64,000 nucleotides of DNA from Ascarosepion bandense (GCA_037127315.1 JBBBDQ010001921.1:156501-220500), one strand, 5' to 3'; shown: positions 1 to 10,890, counted from the stretch's first letter. Numbers and translations are program-made. Notes: generated by a model from the letters alone, not told the origin.

Positions 1-12
1 ACTCACTCCATC

Positions 13-1062
13 TGAATTTGGCAAAAGGTGGGTGAGTCTTGCGCGATTCTGTCGAGTGAAAGGTGCTGACCTGGAGTGGTTGTTTGATGCCGGTTAGTCA
101 TCAGGATATTGGGTGTGCTGGGCAGAACATGTGCACCCCGTCCCTGTTAGGTTAGTGTAGGGAAAGTTTGATTTTTCTGTTTTTGGCTTCAATGTTAACT
201 TAGCTAGGTTATGATTGCTCATTGGCCCCCTTTTCTTTTTCGTCCCCTATTTTTCTTTAGTTTAACCCCCTTCCCTTCCCACCTTAGGTGTTCAACAATG
301 TTAGTTCCCCGGTGGATGCGTGGCGACTTTCGTTATTTTTCAAGTGTGCTTTTTCGTTTTTTGTTATTGTGTTTAAATGTGTGAGTGACTGTGTGAGTGA
401 TTGTTGATTGGATAAGTGATATTATTATATTTCTAAAGCCACGCATTATATTTCGTCCGGGGAAGTGATTTTGCTGTCACAATATTAGAGTAGTGGGGGG
501 CTTTTATTACTAATATGATTTTGTTTAGTTTCTTGTACATATCTTACTTTCATTGTATAAAATCATTGGGGATTTTAAATGTTGTTATTTCTGCCCATGC
601 CCTCCACTGAACATTGTACATATGGGAGTTAAGTAGGACTACATAGAGAACCTGAGGTATTATGGTGGACGTGGTAAGAATGGTAAGTAAAAATGTGGTT
701 TTATGGTGAAAGGTTATTGTAAGCGTGTCAGGGTCAACGAAAGTGAATAGCTAAGTTAAATTAGGACAGTTGAAGACCAGCCTTCCCCATCCCCGTATTA
801 GGCCTTGTGCCACATTTGTACTTCTGTACAATAAATAATGAAGTTCTCAGGAAGTTCATAGGAGTTCTGGAGAGTTCTTCAGAGTTTTATTGGAGTTCAG
901 TAGAACTACTAGGCAGTTGATATTAGTCTGCAGTTAGCCGAATACTAAGGAGTCAGCTTTCAGTGGACGATTACCATGTTCCTAACATTTAGGGTGCGTT
1001 AAGTCGATTAGCAACTGACATAGCATGATCAGAACTTTCAGTGCAAAAACTACTCGACAACA
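13..1062 (+). mobile_element. Possible solo LTR
   Basis: The stretch begins TG and ends CGACAACA. It is flanked by the same five bases, CCATC, at 8-12 and 1063-1067, as expected for an integrated LTR. AATAAATAA near 832 could be a polyadenylation signal. There is no coding sequence, and the two ends do not form a longer inverted repeat. A 5-bp match could be chance, so this is a weak call. No other function is visible in this first kilobase. Confidence 0.3.
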
Positions 1063-1291
1063 CCATCACAACATGGTGGCATGTTATCATTAGAAATCAC
1101 TAAATTAAGCATTTACAGTAATTCAAATAAAATATCCACGTGCATCATGGGAAATCAGTATGAAATCCTAACAACAGAGTGGAATGTGAAGTAGAATTTT
1201 TTTTTCTTTTTTTTAAATTCAACAACAAAAAATATCTTCAAAGAAATTCCCTGAAATTAACAAAACAATCTTATCTTCTTTATCAAGAAGT
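1063..1291. other. No recognisable feature
   Basis: AT-rich sequence with a T tract near 1198-1214. I see no gene, RNA or repeat that I can name. Confidence 0.5.
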
Positions 1292-1598
1292 TGCGTGCAT
1301 TGCAGTGCACTGGATATCGTCTCGGAACAACAAATCAGGAAGCCGAGTTCAAATTCCAGTTGTATTCCTTTGATTCATTTACGCACAAATACCCTGAAGA
1401 AAAGTATTAATCCATCTCTTCCCTCCATTTATGGGTTAAATAATAGGACAGATTGGGTTCTGTAGCCTTGGTTGGCAACCAGTCTACTGCAGAAAGCAAT
1501 GGCAAATACTGCGGGATAATCTTCTGCCCAGTCAGTCATGTCTCTTTCGAGACATGATCGCCCAAAGCGTGTATTATGTATGGCACTTAACTGACTGA
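1292..1598 (+). mobile_element. SINE-A, near full length
   Basis: This is a tRNA-derived SINE. The head at about 1292-1330 resembles an A box, and GAGTTCAAATTCCAGT (about 1345-1360) matches a pol III B box. The body continues with a GGGTTAAATAATAGGACAG block and a perfect 8-bp hairpin at 1537-1556 (CATGTCTC, loop TTTC). The 3' end is CACTTAACTGACTGA. Related copies lie at about 1715, 5546, 7085, 15940, 17609, 17931, 29875, 30337 and 32810. Cephalopods are known to carry tRNA-derived SINEs; I do not assign a published family name. Confidence 0.8.
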
Positions 1599-1914
1599 AA
1601 ATAATAGTTGGAAACATAATTAAAAAATGTACTGGGCAGAAAGTAGGGGATTGGTTTTCTATTGTTATGAAGTAATAAACTGATCCCCCACTAATAATAC
1701 TTAATATAATAATGTAATATAATCTATCTCTTCTCCCCCCAGCTATGAGTTAAATGGCAGGACAGATTGGTTTCCATAGTCTTGGCTGGCAATGAGTCTA
1801 CTGCAGAAAGCAATGGCAACCTACTGCGGGATAATCTTCTGCCCAGTCAGTCATGTCTCTTTTGAGACATGATTGTCTAAAGCATGTATCACGTATGGCA
1901 CTTAACTGACTGAC
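1599..1914 (+). mobile_element. Linker repeat plus second, headless SINE-A
   Basis: A linker of about 115 bp (1599-1714) is followed by a SINE-A body without a tRNA head (1715-1914), ending CTTAACTGACTGA. The SINE-linker-SINE order recurs in reverse orientation at 17609-18165, and the linker also occurs alone at 19092-19165. This suggests the whole dimer moves or was copied as one unit. Confidence 0.7.
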
Positions 1915-2867
1915 TTCTTTATCAGCATTATAAATGTTCAAAAGAGGTTGATTTCTTAAATTTACCTAAAACAAATCTAGGGCGTGACAAACTGCCACTC
2001 CCCCAATAAAAAATCTTCAGGGCCTAGTCTTTTGTTTTTCTAAACAATTAAATAGTTGGATAGCTATCAAGATTCAAGATTTTAAGTCATGAATATAGAC
2101 AATGAAAAGAATTATTTTAATCAATTTTTTTATCATTTCACCCCAAGCAAGGCAATAAAGCCAGTGAAATGCAAGATGGTTACTGAGTGTTAATAGTGTT
2201 TGTTTTTCTCAATACTTTAAGGAGAGAGAACAATAAAAGAAGAAAAATTAAGAAAGCAGAAGATAACAATTGACGATGATTTTAATTTTTGAAGATCAAA
2301 GTTAGGCACTTAATTTCATAGTGAATTATTCGTGTGAAGTCTATATGATAGGGTATAATTTTTCAGATAAAACTTTAGTTAATAACTGTATACGAGGCTA
2401 CAGATTTATTGATGCACTTTATGTATGTTCATCTTTATCTATTATTCAATTCAAAATAGTGAATGGAGAAAAACAAAACAAATGGTATGCTGGGAAAGTA
2501 TTTTGGTCAACATATTTGAAGCCATATGAAATCCTTAAGGTTATGGGTTTTTCAGTACCCAATAATGTTGATAAATAATTTGGTCCATTCAAAACATTTT
2601 CATTTTTTTTAATAATCTTTGGGTATTTTTATAGAAGATTGGTTACTACAAGAGAGGATTCTATTTTTGGCCTTTAAAATCAAATCATTTCCTTGTTATT
2701 TTAAGAAGCCTCTAAAAAATATTTTTGTAGAGCTTGAGGTTAGAAAAAAATCAAGGATGTGTTTTCATCTTTTTATCCTTCAGGTGATCTAAATTTATTG
2801 CTTGAAGCAATAGTGTACATACACACATGATATATGTATATATATGTGCGTGTGTATATTTTCTTTT
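1915..2867. other. No recognisable feature
   Basis: AT-rich sequence holding an 85-codon ORF at 2321-2578 on the plus strand (start MNYSCEVYMIGY) with no motif I know and base composition like its surroundings. A short TATG/GTGT microsatellite lies near 2815-2865. I see no gene here. Confidence 0.45.
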
Positions 2868-3122
2868 CTTAATCATTTTACCCAAGGCAAGTCAGGAATG
2901 CCACTAATACACAGGAAGGTATAGATAGTGAAAGCAAAAGAAAATATGTGTACTGGGAGGATTGGGAAAGGACAAAAGATGGACAGGATACAAGAAAACA
3001 GAAAATGTTGATTAACATTGCATTTAAATATTTTATAATATTATAGATCTGAGAAGTAAATGGAAAGGAGTTTCACAGGCAAGAAAGATGTGAGAGTAGA
3101 AGTGGCTGTTGCATTTAACTAT
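2868..3122 (-). mobile_element. LINE-J 3' fragment
   Basis: A diverged copy of the LINE-J 3' end on the minus strand. It shows the tail complement CATTTTACCCAAGGCAAG and the TGCATTTAAAT block that matches the end of the reverse-transcriptase ORF in better copies. It abuts a LINE-R fragment at 3124. Confidence 0.6.
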
Positions 3123-3123
3123 T

Positions 3124-3381
3124 TCAAAAGTAAGCAGTAAGGGACCTAGATGCCACTCTAGTAACATACTTCTTTTTCATGTCTCTCCATGGGCTCCTCT
3201 GTTTGCTGATGACCATGCATTCGGTTTTCTTGTAGTTTATTTTTAGTCCTTTCTTTTGACTTTCTTCTATTTTTTTTTTTAAGAGGTCTTCTAGTTTTCT
3301 TTTTGTGTCTGTTATCAGCACTGTATCATCTACATATCTTTTGCTGTTAAGATTGTGACCACCAATGACGAATACCGACAT
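3124..3381 (-). pseudogene. LINE-R reverse transcriptase fragment
   Basis: The 85 codons carry GGHNLNSKRYVDDTVLITDT, an RT active-site block (YVDD), followed by KTECMVISKQ, typical of RTE-type LINE polymerases. The fragment keeps only the catalytic core of the RT domain. Endonuclease and thumb are missing, so it is a dead remnant. The same family recurs at 13395, 13835, 19856, 31533, 55545 and 58018-60930. Confidence 0.75.
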
Positions 3382-4200
3382 AACAGAATAGTCTTGCTGT
3401 ACAAGTTTAGGTGTTTTATTTCATTAGTTGTTTATTAGTAAGGAAAAGGCTGAAAGGTGAAGTAGCAGTCAGTTGTCTAATGAAAAGTGTGAACTGGGAC
3501 TGGTGCAAATAGCAACATAGTGTGGTGTTGGGGTTGCCCACTGGGGGTGCTTGCAGTGATACCCTTCCATGCATAACATGGTACTGCAAGAACTATTAGA
3601 AGAAGTATTATGCAACTGTTGATCTGAACAGACTCTCTAGATGCTATGCAAGAGTTGGTGCTGCTATCAGTCAGGAAGCAATAACCAGAATCTGCCAACC
3701 CAATACTCTTAGTATGAAGAGTCATTGCCACCATTTCTACATATGACAGCATATTCATAACTATTAAGGCCTCAGAAGAGGAAAAGAATCAAAAACTCTT
3801 CATTAAATAGAAAACAAGGGATCAGATCCAATTCTTGTTAAAGAGAAGGGGAGGAGTATGGACTAGGTAAAGCCTCTCTGCTATTAAAAATATTGAAAAA
3901 AAAAAAGAAAAATAAAGTGTTGCTGTTGAAACATAATTTAAAACAATCCTGGGATAGACTTTTCTGCTAAGTTATTTCACACAACGTAAATTCATTTTAG
4001 ACAGAGAGTCACTCATTGGCCCACAGAAATGCTTTAATAAGCACGCAACATTTAGCTGATATTCTAGTTTATACTGTGAGTTGTTGGTATGGGTGATGGT
4101 ACTAATATATCCCTAAAGTCATCAAAGAATGCCCAGTATTGATAAGTTATATACAAGTATAGGGTACGTATGGATGGAATAATATTCCTTGTCCAAAGAA
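3382..4200. other. No recognisable feature
   Basis: Moderately AT-rich, apparently low-copy DNA. A 93-codon minus-strand ORF at 3477-3758 has no recognisable domain. An A-rich run lies at about 3895-3915. Confidence 0.4.
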
Positions 4201-4216
4201 ACGCTATTCTTAAAAA

Positions 4217-4390
4217 GAGCTCAATACAAAGTAGAGCTAATAATATTTATTCAGAAATTATAACATGGATATGTTATATCACTGCAAAAGTAGCTATTTT
4301 GTTTCAACACTTCTTGTGTCTTGTCAAGTGATGTGGTTTTAAACCACATTACTTGACAAGACACATGTTACAATTTCTGAATAAATATAA
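4217..4390 (+). repeat. PLE-associated repeat with hairpin
   Basis: Begins with the recurring box GAGCTCAATACAAAGTAGAGC (4217-4237) and contains an inverted repeat at 4316-4364 with 24-bp arms, one mismatch and a 1-nt loop. TTTATTCAGAAATT near 4248 and its complement near 4375 extend the symmetry. It looks like the end of a Penelope-like or foldback element. The box recurs at 5031, 26263, 45986, 47592, 47856 and 48553. Confidence 0.5.
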
Positions 4391-4391
4391 G

Positions 4392-4431
<40 letters not shown>
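4392..4431. repeat. (TA)n microsatellite
   Basis: About 20 uninterrupted TA units directly before a Penelope-like terminal repeat. The same pairing is seen at 44373 and 62963. Confidence 0.95.
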
Positions 4432-4433
<2 letters not shown>

Positions 4434-4960
4434 TTAAATAAAAAGAAGACAAGAGGAAAACTGTATTTAAATTGCCTACGTGTTTCATCCTGTGATGGAC
4501 TTTATCACGGCAAAAAGACGAAATGAGCTTTATTCTAAATTACGTATCTATAAACAAACAGTGTTGGCAACTATAAAAACGCTCACAAATCATTTAAAAA
4601 GATTAACAGAATATTTTAGTTTTAGAATTCCTTCATGTGCAGTGCAAAGTCACGAGATGTTAAAATGAAGGGAATTCAACCCTTTTCTTTGAATTTTTTA
4701 TTATGTATGTTAGTTTGTTTTAGTATAATTTCCGTAAGTAAAGGTGAGATTGGGAAAAATCCAGGGTGCAAATTGATGTATTGGTAGTACTGTATGGCGG
4801 TGCTCTCAAGAACTTTTCTTCTAAATAAATTGCTTACTCTTTTTATTGGTGTGGCATTTTTAAAAGTAGGTGATTTAAATACAGTTTTCCTCTTGTCTTC
4901 TTTTTATTTAACCATCCTGTCCTTAATCTCAGATCATAACTAAGTATATTTTTACAAATA
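4432..4960 (-). mobile_element. Penelope-like element with terminal inverted repeats
   Basis: The left end (from 4432) and right end (to about 4960) are inverted copies, including the blocks GACAAGAGGAAAACTGTATT and TTTATTTAACCA. The interior matches the copy at 44405-45116, which has a minus-strand ORF. On the minus strand the left terminus reads GATAAAGTCCATCACAGGAT followed by GAAAC. This resembles stem II plus GAAA of the hammerhead ribozymes known from Penelope-like elements, but with core changes. It is internally deleted and has no intact ORF. Confidence 0.6.
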
Positions 4961-5230
4961 TATACATATATGATTATTAACTAGTAATTGGTCAGAATTA
5001 AATTAGACCCGTACACAGTTGTATTAAAAAGTGCTCAATACATATATAATGTGGAGCTTTTAAATATTTTCATTCAGAATTCAGCTGATTACACAACCAT
5101 GGTTTCAGCTGTTAATTATCCTCAGATATTTTATATTTATCTGAATATAACATAAAGCCTATATGTGTCTGAAGATAACAAAAACTAGAAACCAATTTTG
5201 TGTAATCAGCTAAATACACATACACATATT
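4961..5230. repeat. PLE-associated dispersed repeat
   Basis: TAATTGGTCAGAATTAAATTAGACC and the downstream GTGCTC...GAGC box (5031-5057) match 63130-63230 and other PLE-flanking sites. It has no coding potential and is probably terminal sequence of a Penelope-like family. Confidence 0.45.
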
Positions 5231-5420
5231 TTTTAAACATATATTGTTAAATATAACAGACAATGTCGATTATGTTTAATCATGAGCCGTTCCAAACATC
5301 GTATTCTGGCTTTAATTTCAGGTGAAAATAAAAATAAAAATTGTCCAACATTTGGATATTTTTATTCTGGTTCTAAGCTTTCAGCTCACATGAGCCATCT
5401 TCAGAGAGGTTAGAGGGACA
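5231..5420 (-). repeat. Dispersed repeat with hammerhead-like motif
   Basis: Shares blocks (ATTATGTTTAATC, TTTCAGGTGAAA, ACATTTGG) with 13111-13345. On the minus strand, 5404-5374 reads CTGAAGA, a short perfect stem (GCTCA/TGAGC), GAAA and then GCTT. That order fits a minimal type I hammerhead with N7 = A and a 2-bp stem III. Activity is not shown. Confidence 0.4.
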
Positions 5421-5496
5421 TTAACATTAATACATCCACCATTAAAGATGATGTTATCTTGTGATGACATAAAACTTTGCTATGCAACAATAACCA

Positions 5497-5497
<1 letters not shown>

Positions 5498-5540
<43 letters not shown>
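5498..5540. repeat. (CA)n microsatellite
   Basis: About 20 CA units next to a SINE-A fragment. Confidence 0.95.
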
Positions 5541-5545
<5 letters not shown>

Positions 5546-5672
5546 CAGTCAGTTAAGTGCCATACATGATACATACTTAGGCAATCATACCCCGAAAGAA
5601 ACATGACTAACTGGGCAGAACGTTTTCCCGCAGAAGATTGGCATTACTTTCTGTCCTGCTATTTAAACTAAC
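5546..5672 (-). mobile_element. SINE-A fragment, internally deleted
   Basis: Complement of the SINE-A 3' end (CAGTCAGTTAAGTGCC) runs directly into TGTCCTGCTATTTAAACT. The middle of the body is missing and there is no tRNA head. Confidence 0.7.
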
Positions 5673-5811
5673 CCCATCACTCAGGCCTGACATATGGATG
5701 GCATCACTAATAAAAATTCCATGGGATTTTTATAAAGTAATGACCTTCAAATGGCATGTGCAGAATTTGGGCTTAATAGGACTATTAGTTTGCAAATTAA
5801 TTTTTTTTTAT

Positions 5812-6073
5812 AAGCGTTTCACCCCAACAGAGGGTGGGTGATAGGTGGGTAAGGATACCGAGAATGAGGGTTGGGTAGATGAGAGTGTTATGAGAATAGT
5901 TGGGAGTTAGTGTGATAGGAGGTGTCTATTGACCCTACATTTAAACACCTGGAGATTGTAACTGTCGGGAAAGCAGACTTGTGGAAGGGAGTTCCACAGG
6001 CGGGAAGCGCGAGAAAAGAAGCTGTTGGAGTAGAATTTACGGTTACATCTTATTTGTTTAACTGTAAGTGAAG
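5812..6073 (-). mobile_element. LINE-J 3' fragment
   Basis: Minus-strand LINE-J 3' end with the conserved ORF-end blocks TTCCACAGGCGGGAAG and GAAAAGAAGCTGTTGGAGTAG. It is cut at about 6073, where mariner sequence begins. Confidence 0.7.
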
Positions 6074-6097
6074 CTATTGTTGCGAATTTTCAAATCA

Positions 6098-7020
6098 ATG
6101 GAAAAATCTGAATTTCATGTGTCAATAAAGTATTGCTTTCTGATATAGACAAAATATTGTTCAAGCAAAGCAGACTCTTCTATCATTTTAGCGCAGTCAT
6201 AAAGACACAAATTATGCTGAATGTGCAGGTTGCTCAAAACTTTCAAAAACACAAAAAATTTCACAAACCCATTTTGGCTGATAGCAGAGGAGTTGAACGT
6301 ATCAGAAGGCAGTTATTCGTCATTTTTCATGATCATTTGTCAATTAGAAAGCTGTGTTCAAAGTGGGTGCTGCATTTACTCACAGATGATCAAAAACAGC
6401 AATGCTTTGATGATTCCCAGCATTGTTTTCGGCTGTTTCAATGCAACAAGTAGCCTTTGCATAAATATGTGACAATGGATAAAACATGGATCCACAAATA
6501 CATTCTAGAGTCAAATCAGCAGCCAGCTGAGTGAACAGCAGCAGGTAAAAGCTGTCCAAAGCGACTAAAGATACAAACATCAGCAAGCAAGGTTTTGGCC
6601 TCTGTACTTATCTTGAAAAAGGAAGAACCATCAATAGTGAATATTATAGACCATTACTGGTATGTTTGAAGGAAAAAATTGCCAAAAGACAGCCACAAAT
6701 GGAGAAGAAAAAGTGATCTTTTACCAAGACAATGTACCATGTCACAAGTCAATTGCATCAATGGCAAAATTACATCAACTGCACTTCAAAGTGCTTCTGC
6801 ATCCACCCTATTCTCCAGATCTGGCCCCCAGCAACTACTGACTGTTTGAAGACTTCAAAAGAATCCTCCAGGGAAAGAGATTTGGCTCAAATGAAGAAGT
6901 GATATCAGAAACAGGCATATTTTGAGGGCAAAGATAAATCGTTCTACAAAAAAAAACATCAAATTGTTAAAGAGTTGGAATCAGTGTATCACCCTAGAAG
7001 GAGACTATGTTGATAAATAA
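6098..7020 (+). pseudogene. Mariner transposase pseudogene
   Basis: Encodes, with frameshifts and stops, most of a mariner (D,D34D) transposase that would cut and paste its own element. MEKSEFHVSIKYCFL starts at 6098. Later pieces are LIAEELNVSEGS, LCSKWVLHLLTDDQKQQ, TMDKTWIHKY (around the second catalytic aspartate), YQDNVPCHKS and YSPDLAPSNY, ending LEGDYVDK and a stop at 7020. The length (about 307 codons) is slightly below the usual 340-350. At least two frame changes fall before 6300, so it cannot make active protein. The 3' UTR continues to about 7080; a 5' TIR was not found because LINE-J abuts at 6073. Confidence 0.88.
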
Positions 7021-7084
7021 AGGCGAGTTTTGCCTAAAAGTTGTTGTTTTATTAGTTAGGCCCAGGATTTATTAAGTGATGTGT

Positions 7085-7235
7085 TATAGGTGGAGAGAGT
7101 AATAATGGATTAATATCTTTCCCCAAGGTTATTTCCGCATAAGTAAAAGCAACAAATTTAGCTGGAATTCGAACTTGGCTCTCCAGTTTCTTGCTCTGAG
7201 CTAATATGCACTGTATCACAACACACACAAACTAT
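7085..7235 (-). mobile_element. SINE-A head fragment
   Basis: Reverse-oriented tRNA-like head with the B box complement GCTGGAATTCGAACTTGG and a body stub. It resembles the short versions at 29875 and 32810, which stop at the same region of the body. Confidence 0.6.
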
Positions 7236-7369
7236 ATATATATACAGGATGCAATTAATAATTTATCATCTAAATTATGCAAAAAAACTGAAAATAACAC
7301 TGATATCTCATTTTAACAGATATATTTACCAAAATTACACAAAAATATCTTGAAATACTAAAGAGTAAA

Positions 7370-7663
7370 TCTGAACTTATTTATAAATGGAACTTTGTGT
7401 GTGTTCGTTATCTATAGACTCCGAAACGGCTGAACCAATTTTCTTGAAAATTTACACAGTTGTACTATAAGCGTCTGTGAGTGTTCTTAGCTAGGTTTTG
7501 TGTTGAGGTACCCCTGATAAATATCAAAAATCAATAATCGAAAAAAACAGGTTATAGAAGGAGTGGCCCGATTTTAATCAAATTTGATACACTCATAGAC
7601 AAAGACATAAGAAATGATATTCAGAAGTTTCAAGGTTGCAGGTCTTACAATAGTGCAGAAAAT

Positions 7664-7715
<52 letters not shown>

Positions 7716-7751
7716 GCAACATGATTGTGTGTATGTCTGTTTATCTGCCTG

Positions 7752-7798
<47 letters not shown>

Positions 7799-8016
7799 CA
7801 GTTTATGACAAAAAAACTTATTTGATAACGATACCAGGAAATCAAAATGTGACTTACATCCATTCATTTTTCTTTCAGTCTACAGTTTCGCTTTAACTGG
7901 AAACAACTATTGCTTTTTAGTCTTTTGTGCCAACATCCAAAGAGTCTGAGCTCCAGGACCATGAATTAGTTTTAAAGCTTTCATTACACCCGAGCAATGC
8001 TGGGCTACACTGCTAG
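7370..8016 (+). mobile_element. Non-autonomous Helitron
   Basis: Starts TCTGAACTTAT and ends with a hairpin (CCCG...TGGG) followed by CTACACTG and CTAG, inserted between A and T without target duplication. These are the hallmarks of Helitrons. The paralogous mariner at 61.4 kb has the empty site AGTAAATTTATT, which equals the left and right flanks joined, so both ends are exact. Two AT microsatellites lie inside. There is no Rep/helicase. Confidence 0.9.
7661..7797. repeat. Two (AT)n microsatellites inside Helitron
   Basis: AT runs at about 7661-7711 and 7752-7797, separated by a short Helitron spacer. Most Helitron copies in the window have microsatellites at the same internal position. Confidence 0.9.
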
Positions 8017-8192
8017 TTTATTTAATGAAATTGGCATTGGTTTCAACCATGGTCTCCAGATGACTTTGGAATCTTCTGATGTCTCTTCTGGACGGACAAT
8101 CTCTTGGTGAATGCTTCCATTGTTTTCAGTTTATCTTTGGTGTTACAGAGTGTTTCTTAATCTTTTACTCAGCAGTGCACCATACATAATAA

Positions 8193-8533
8193 TCAAAGGA
8201 TGGCACGCTGGGGAACTAGGTGGCCAAAGGATGGCACGCTGGGGAACTAGGTGGCCAAAGGATGGCACGCTGGGGAACTAGGTGGCCAAAGGATGGCACG
8301 CTGGGGAACTAGGTGGCCAAAGGATGGCACGCTGGGGAACTAGGTGGCCAAAGGATGGCACGCTGGGGAACTAGGTGGCCAAAGGATGGCACGCTGGGGA
8401 ACTAGGTGGCCAAAGGATGGCACGCTGGGGAACTAGGTGGCCAAAGGATGGCACGCTGGGGAACTAGGTGGCCAAAGGATGGCACGCTGGGGAACTAGGT
8501 GGCCAAAGGATGGCATGCTGGGGAACTAGGTGG
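8193..8533. repeat. 31-bp minisatellite, 11 units
   Basis: Eleven nearly identical 31-bp units (one has T for C) spaced exactly 31 bp from 8224 on. The unit is a piece of the host transposase gene; its minus strand encodes PPSSP from the conserved WPPSSP motif. Because 31 is not a multiple of three, the amplification happened in, or killed, the gene. Confidence 0.95.
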
Positions 8534-8999
8534 CCAGATGTAAAAGGGGTGATAAGGTCACAGAAATTTTATTACAGCCAAGACTAAGTTCTTTTCTTTT
8601 GGTGGCATAATGCAGTGTCCTGTTGCCAAACGCAGGGTCTTATAGCAGCTCCCTTCTTGACCTAGAGTAGAACTACCTTCTCAAAGCCCTTGATGTAGAC
8701 CTGTGTTGTGTCTGAGCCTCTCAGTGAGCTTTTTGAGCTGTCATATCTTTATAATCATGATTAGACTCATCGAACACTTTCCAAAGCCTTTGCACTGTCC
8801 TCAGATTGACACCTTAACTATAAAATCTTCATATTAGTGCTTTTGGCATAAATTCTAAACAATTTGGCATGCAATTTCCAAATTTCCTGCAGAGAGAATT
8901 GTGCCATGGTGTTCTTTTACTTACAGACAGTGCCCAACTGACCCTACTACACTGTGAAGTTGACAAAATTTAAAGAAACAACATGTGTGGAGTTAAATA

Positions 9000-10065
9000 T
9001 AGCGAAACCTGCCATATGCAATCCTCTTCATCAACGATCACATGTTGTTAACGACCGTTTTTCTATGCACTGACTATTTGCTAATGTGAATTGACCTTTA
9101 GTGAGCGACCACCTCCAACGAGTGAAGATCACTGATCAAGCAACCTGCTTTAAAAAGATCCATTTTGGTTGTACACTGTGAACTTCTAAATTAGGAGAAA
9201 CTAAATGAGTAATCTATTTCATTTTGATTTGATCTAAGTCAGGAACACTTCCTAGTTGTTTTGTTATTGTAGTTTTTGTATCAAACTGTTATTTTTTTGT
9301 TGTAATGTACATTGCCTGAGTTCACCTCAGGTCAAACATCAGCTGTTTTGTACAAAGTGTATTGTATTTGACATGTTCAAGGGATTTATCACAGTCTCTG
9401 CATTGACTTGGATAAATTCAGGGATTGGGAAAATCACAATTATGTCCCTTTCTCAAATCTCCATCTCTTTCATTCTTTTATTTTTTGTGTATCTATCTAC
9501 TATATTTCTATCTGGGTATATCTATCTCTTGGTTTCTCTACCCCTACCCACTGATCGCTGTCAGTTTTTTGTATCTTTTGTTTATTTTTCCATGTATTAT
9601 TGCAGATTCTCTTTTGCTATCACTCACTTCTAAGAAAAAAACTGAAACTGGATATTTTTTTTAAGTCCACTTAATAAATATTTTTTTGTGAATAAATATT
9701 TAGGTCTCTTGTTGACCATTGTAAATACATTTTTTTAAAATGAATTATGCTGAAAAAATTTTGTTAAATTTAGGCTATTTTCTTATGTTCTCATTTATTT
9801 ATTACCAGATTACACTGATGAGTGGAATATACATTCCTGGCATAAATGGGTCATGACTATGAGACTATAGTGAGCGACCACCTGTCGTATGCGGCCAGTT
9901 TTGATGGCAAATGGAGTGGTCGCATATGACAGGTTCCACTGTATTTACATTCTGGTGAGTGGAATATACGTTCTTGGCGTAAATAGGTCATAGTGAGCGA
10001 CCACCTGCCGTATACAACCAGTTTTTGATGGTAGTAGGGGTGGTTGCATATGATAGGTTCCACTG
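9000..10065. mobile_element. Pogo/Tigger-like non-autonomous transposon
   Basis: The left end TAGCGAAACCTGCCATATGC and right end (complement CAGTGGAACCTATCATATGC) form about 24-bp TIRs, flanked by TA on both sides (8998-8999, 10066-10067). Flanking sequence joins to match the uninterrupted mariner at 62175-62190. The right subterminal region is duplicated (about 9830-9950 and 9950-10065). ORFs inside (for example 9256-9633, very hydrophobic) show no transposase motif. Confidence 0.65.
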
Positions 10066-10095
10066 TATATAAAATAGCAACCATAGTGATTATGA

Positions 10096-10890
10096 AAGTG
10101 TTTGGGGTGATCACTAGTGATGGCAATGTTATGCCTCTGTTTATGTTCCCAGAGGACCTAAATGACCATATATGTCTGACAACATTAATACATGCATTTA
10201 TAAGTGCATGCCCACATCTAGTTTCAAGGGTCCACACCAACATATATGTTGGCACATCTACATGAATGCATATATATTCTTTAGAAAATGAATTAAATCT
10301 GATATATTTTTAATTTATTTGTTTATCCATTATTTTTAATGGATACTCATAAACAGCCTTTGAGATTTGAAAGAGAAACATTTTTGCTCCACTCTGGAAG
10401 CGTTAATTAAATGAATGTTTACACTGACCGAGACGACAAAAGCCAAGAGTTCAATAATGTCATTGTAGGTCATTCTAAGTAACTTCAATGGCATTCTTTT
10501 GGATTGTAAAAGGAATCAGATTTTGTTTTATTTTTAATCAACTGTGGGTGACTAAAGCAATAAACTTTAATCGCTCAGTTAAGTTTTTAATCGACTGAGT
10601 CGATCGGGTGAGTGAAAGCTGAAAGGCTGCTCATAAAAGCAGAACATCTACTCAAATATTAATATTCATTAAAAATAATGTGAAACAAGTAAATTAAAAA
10701 ATGTATATATATCTACACACATACATGCACATATATATATATATATATATATCTTGTGTTAAATTGTAATGATACTTAATAGTAAAATTGCTGTTTTTTC
10801 ATTAGTTTATTGATAGAAAGGCATTTGAGGTAAGCATGATTTTTGCCATAAAGTGCTCAGTATCAAGATAGGGATAAAGCATTAATAGAA
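10096..10890. other. No recognisable gene; short AT/TATG repeats
   Basis: AT-rich, apparently low-copy sequence with a small (AT)n at about 10731-10752. A diverged copy of the GTGCTC box lies near 10853. Nothing else is recognised. Confidence 0.4.

Larger units (their letters stand above)
7245..10095 (-). mobile_element. Tc1/mariner element carrying three younger structures
   Basis: The host element begins at TA/CAGGATGCAATTAATAAT and continues to about 10095. It is paralogous to 61394-62209. On the minus strand it holds decayed C-terminal transposase sequence, including the IWPPSSP motif at the edge of the minisatellite. Removing the Helitron (7370-8016), ten of the eleven minisatellite units (8193-8533) and the pogo-like element (9000-10065) restores collinearity with the 61.4-kb copy. 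The N-terminal half of the transposase is gone. Confidence 0.7.

Noticed and set aside
7574..7867. 97-codon ORF with Tyr/Ile repeats
   Set aside because: It is a translation of AT microsatellites in a Helitron.
9256..9664. 125-codon hydrophobic ORF as a membrane protein
   Set aside because: It lies inside a pogo-like element, T-rich, without recognisable features; composition explains the hydrophobicity.
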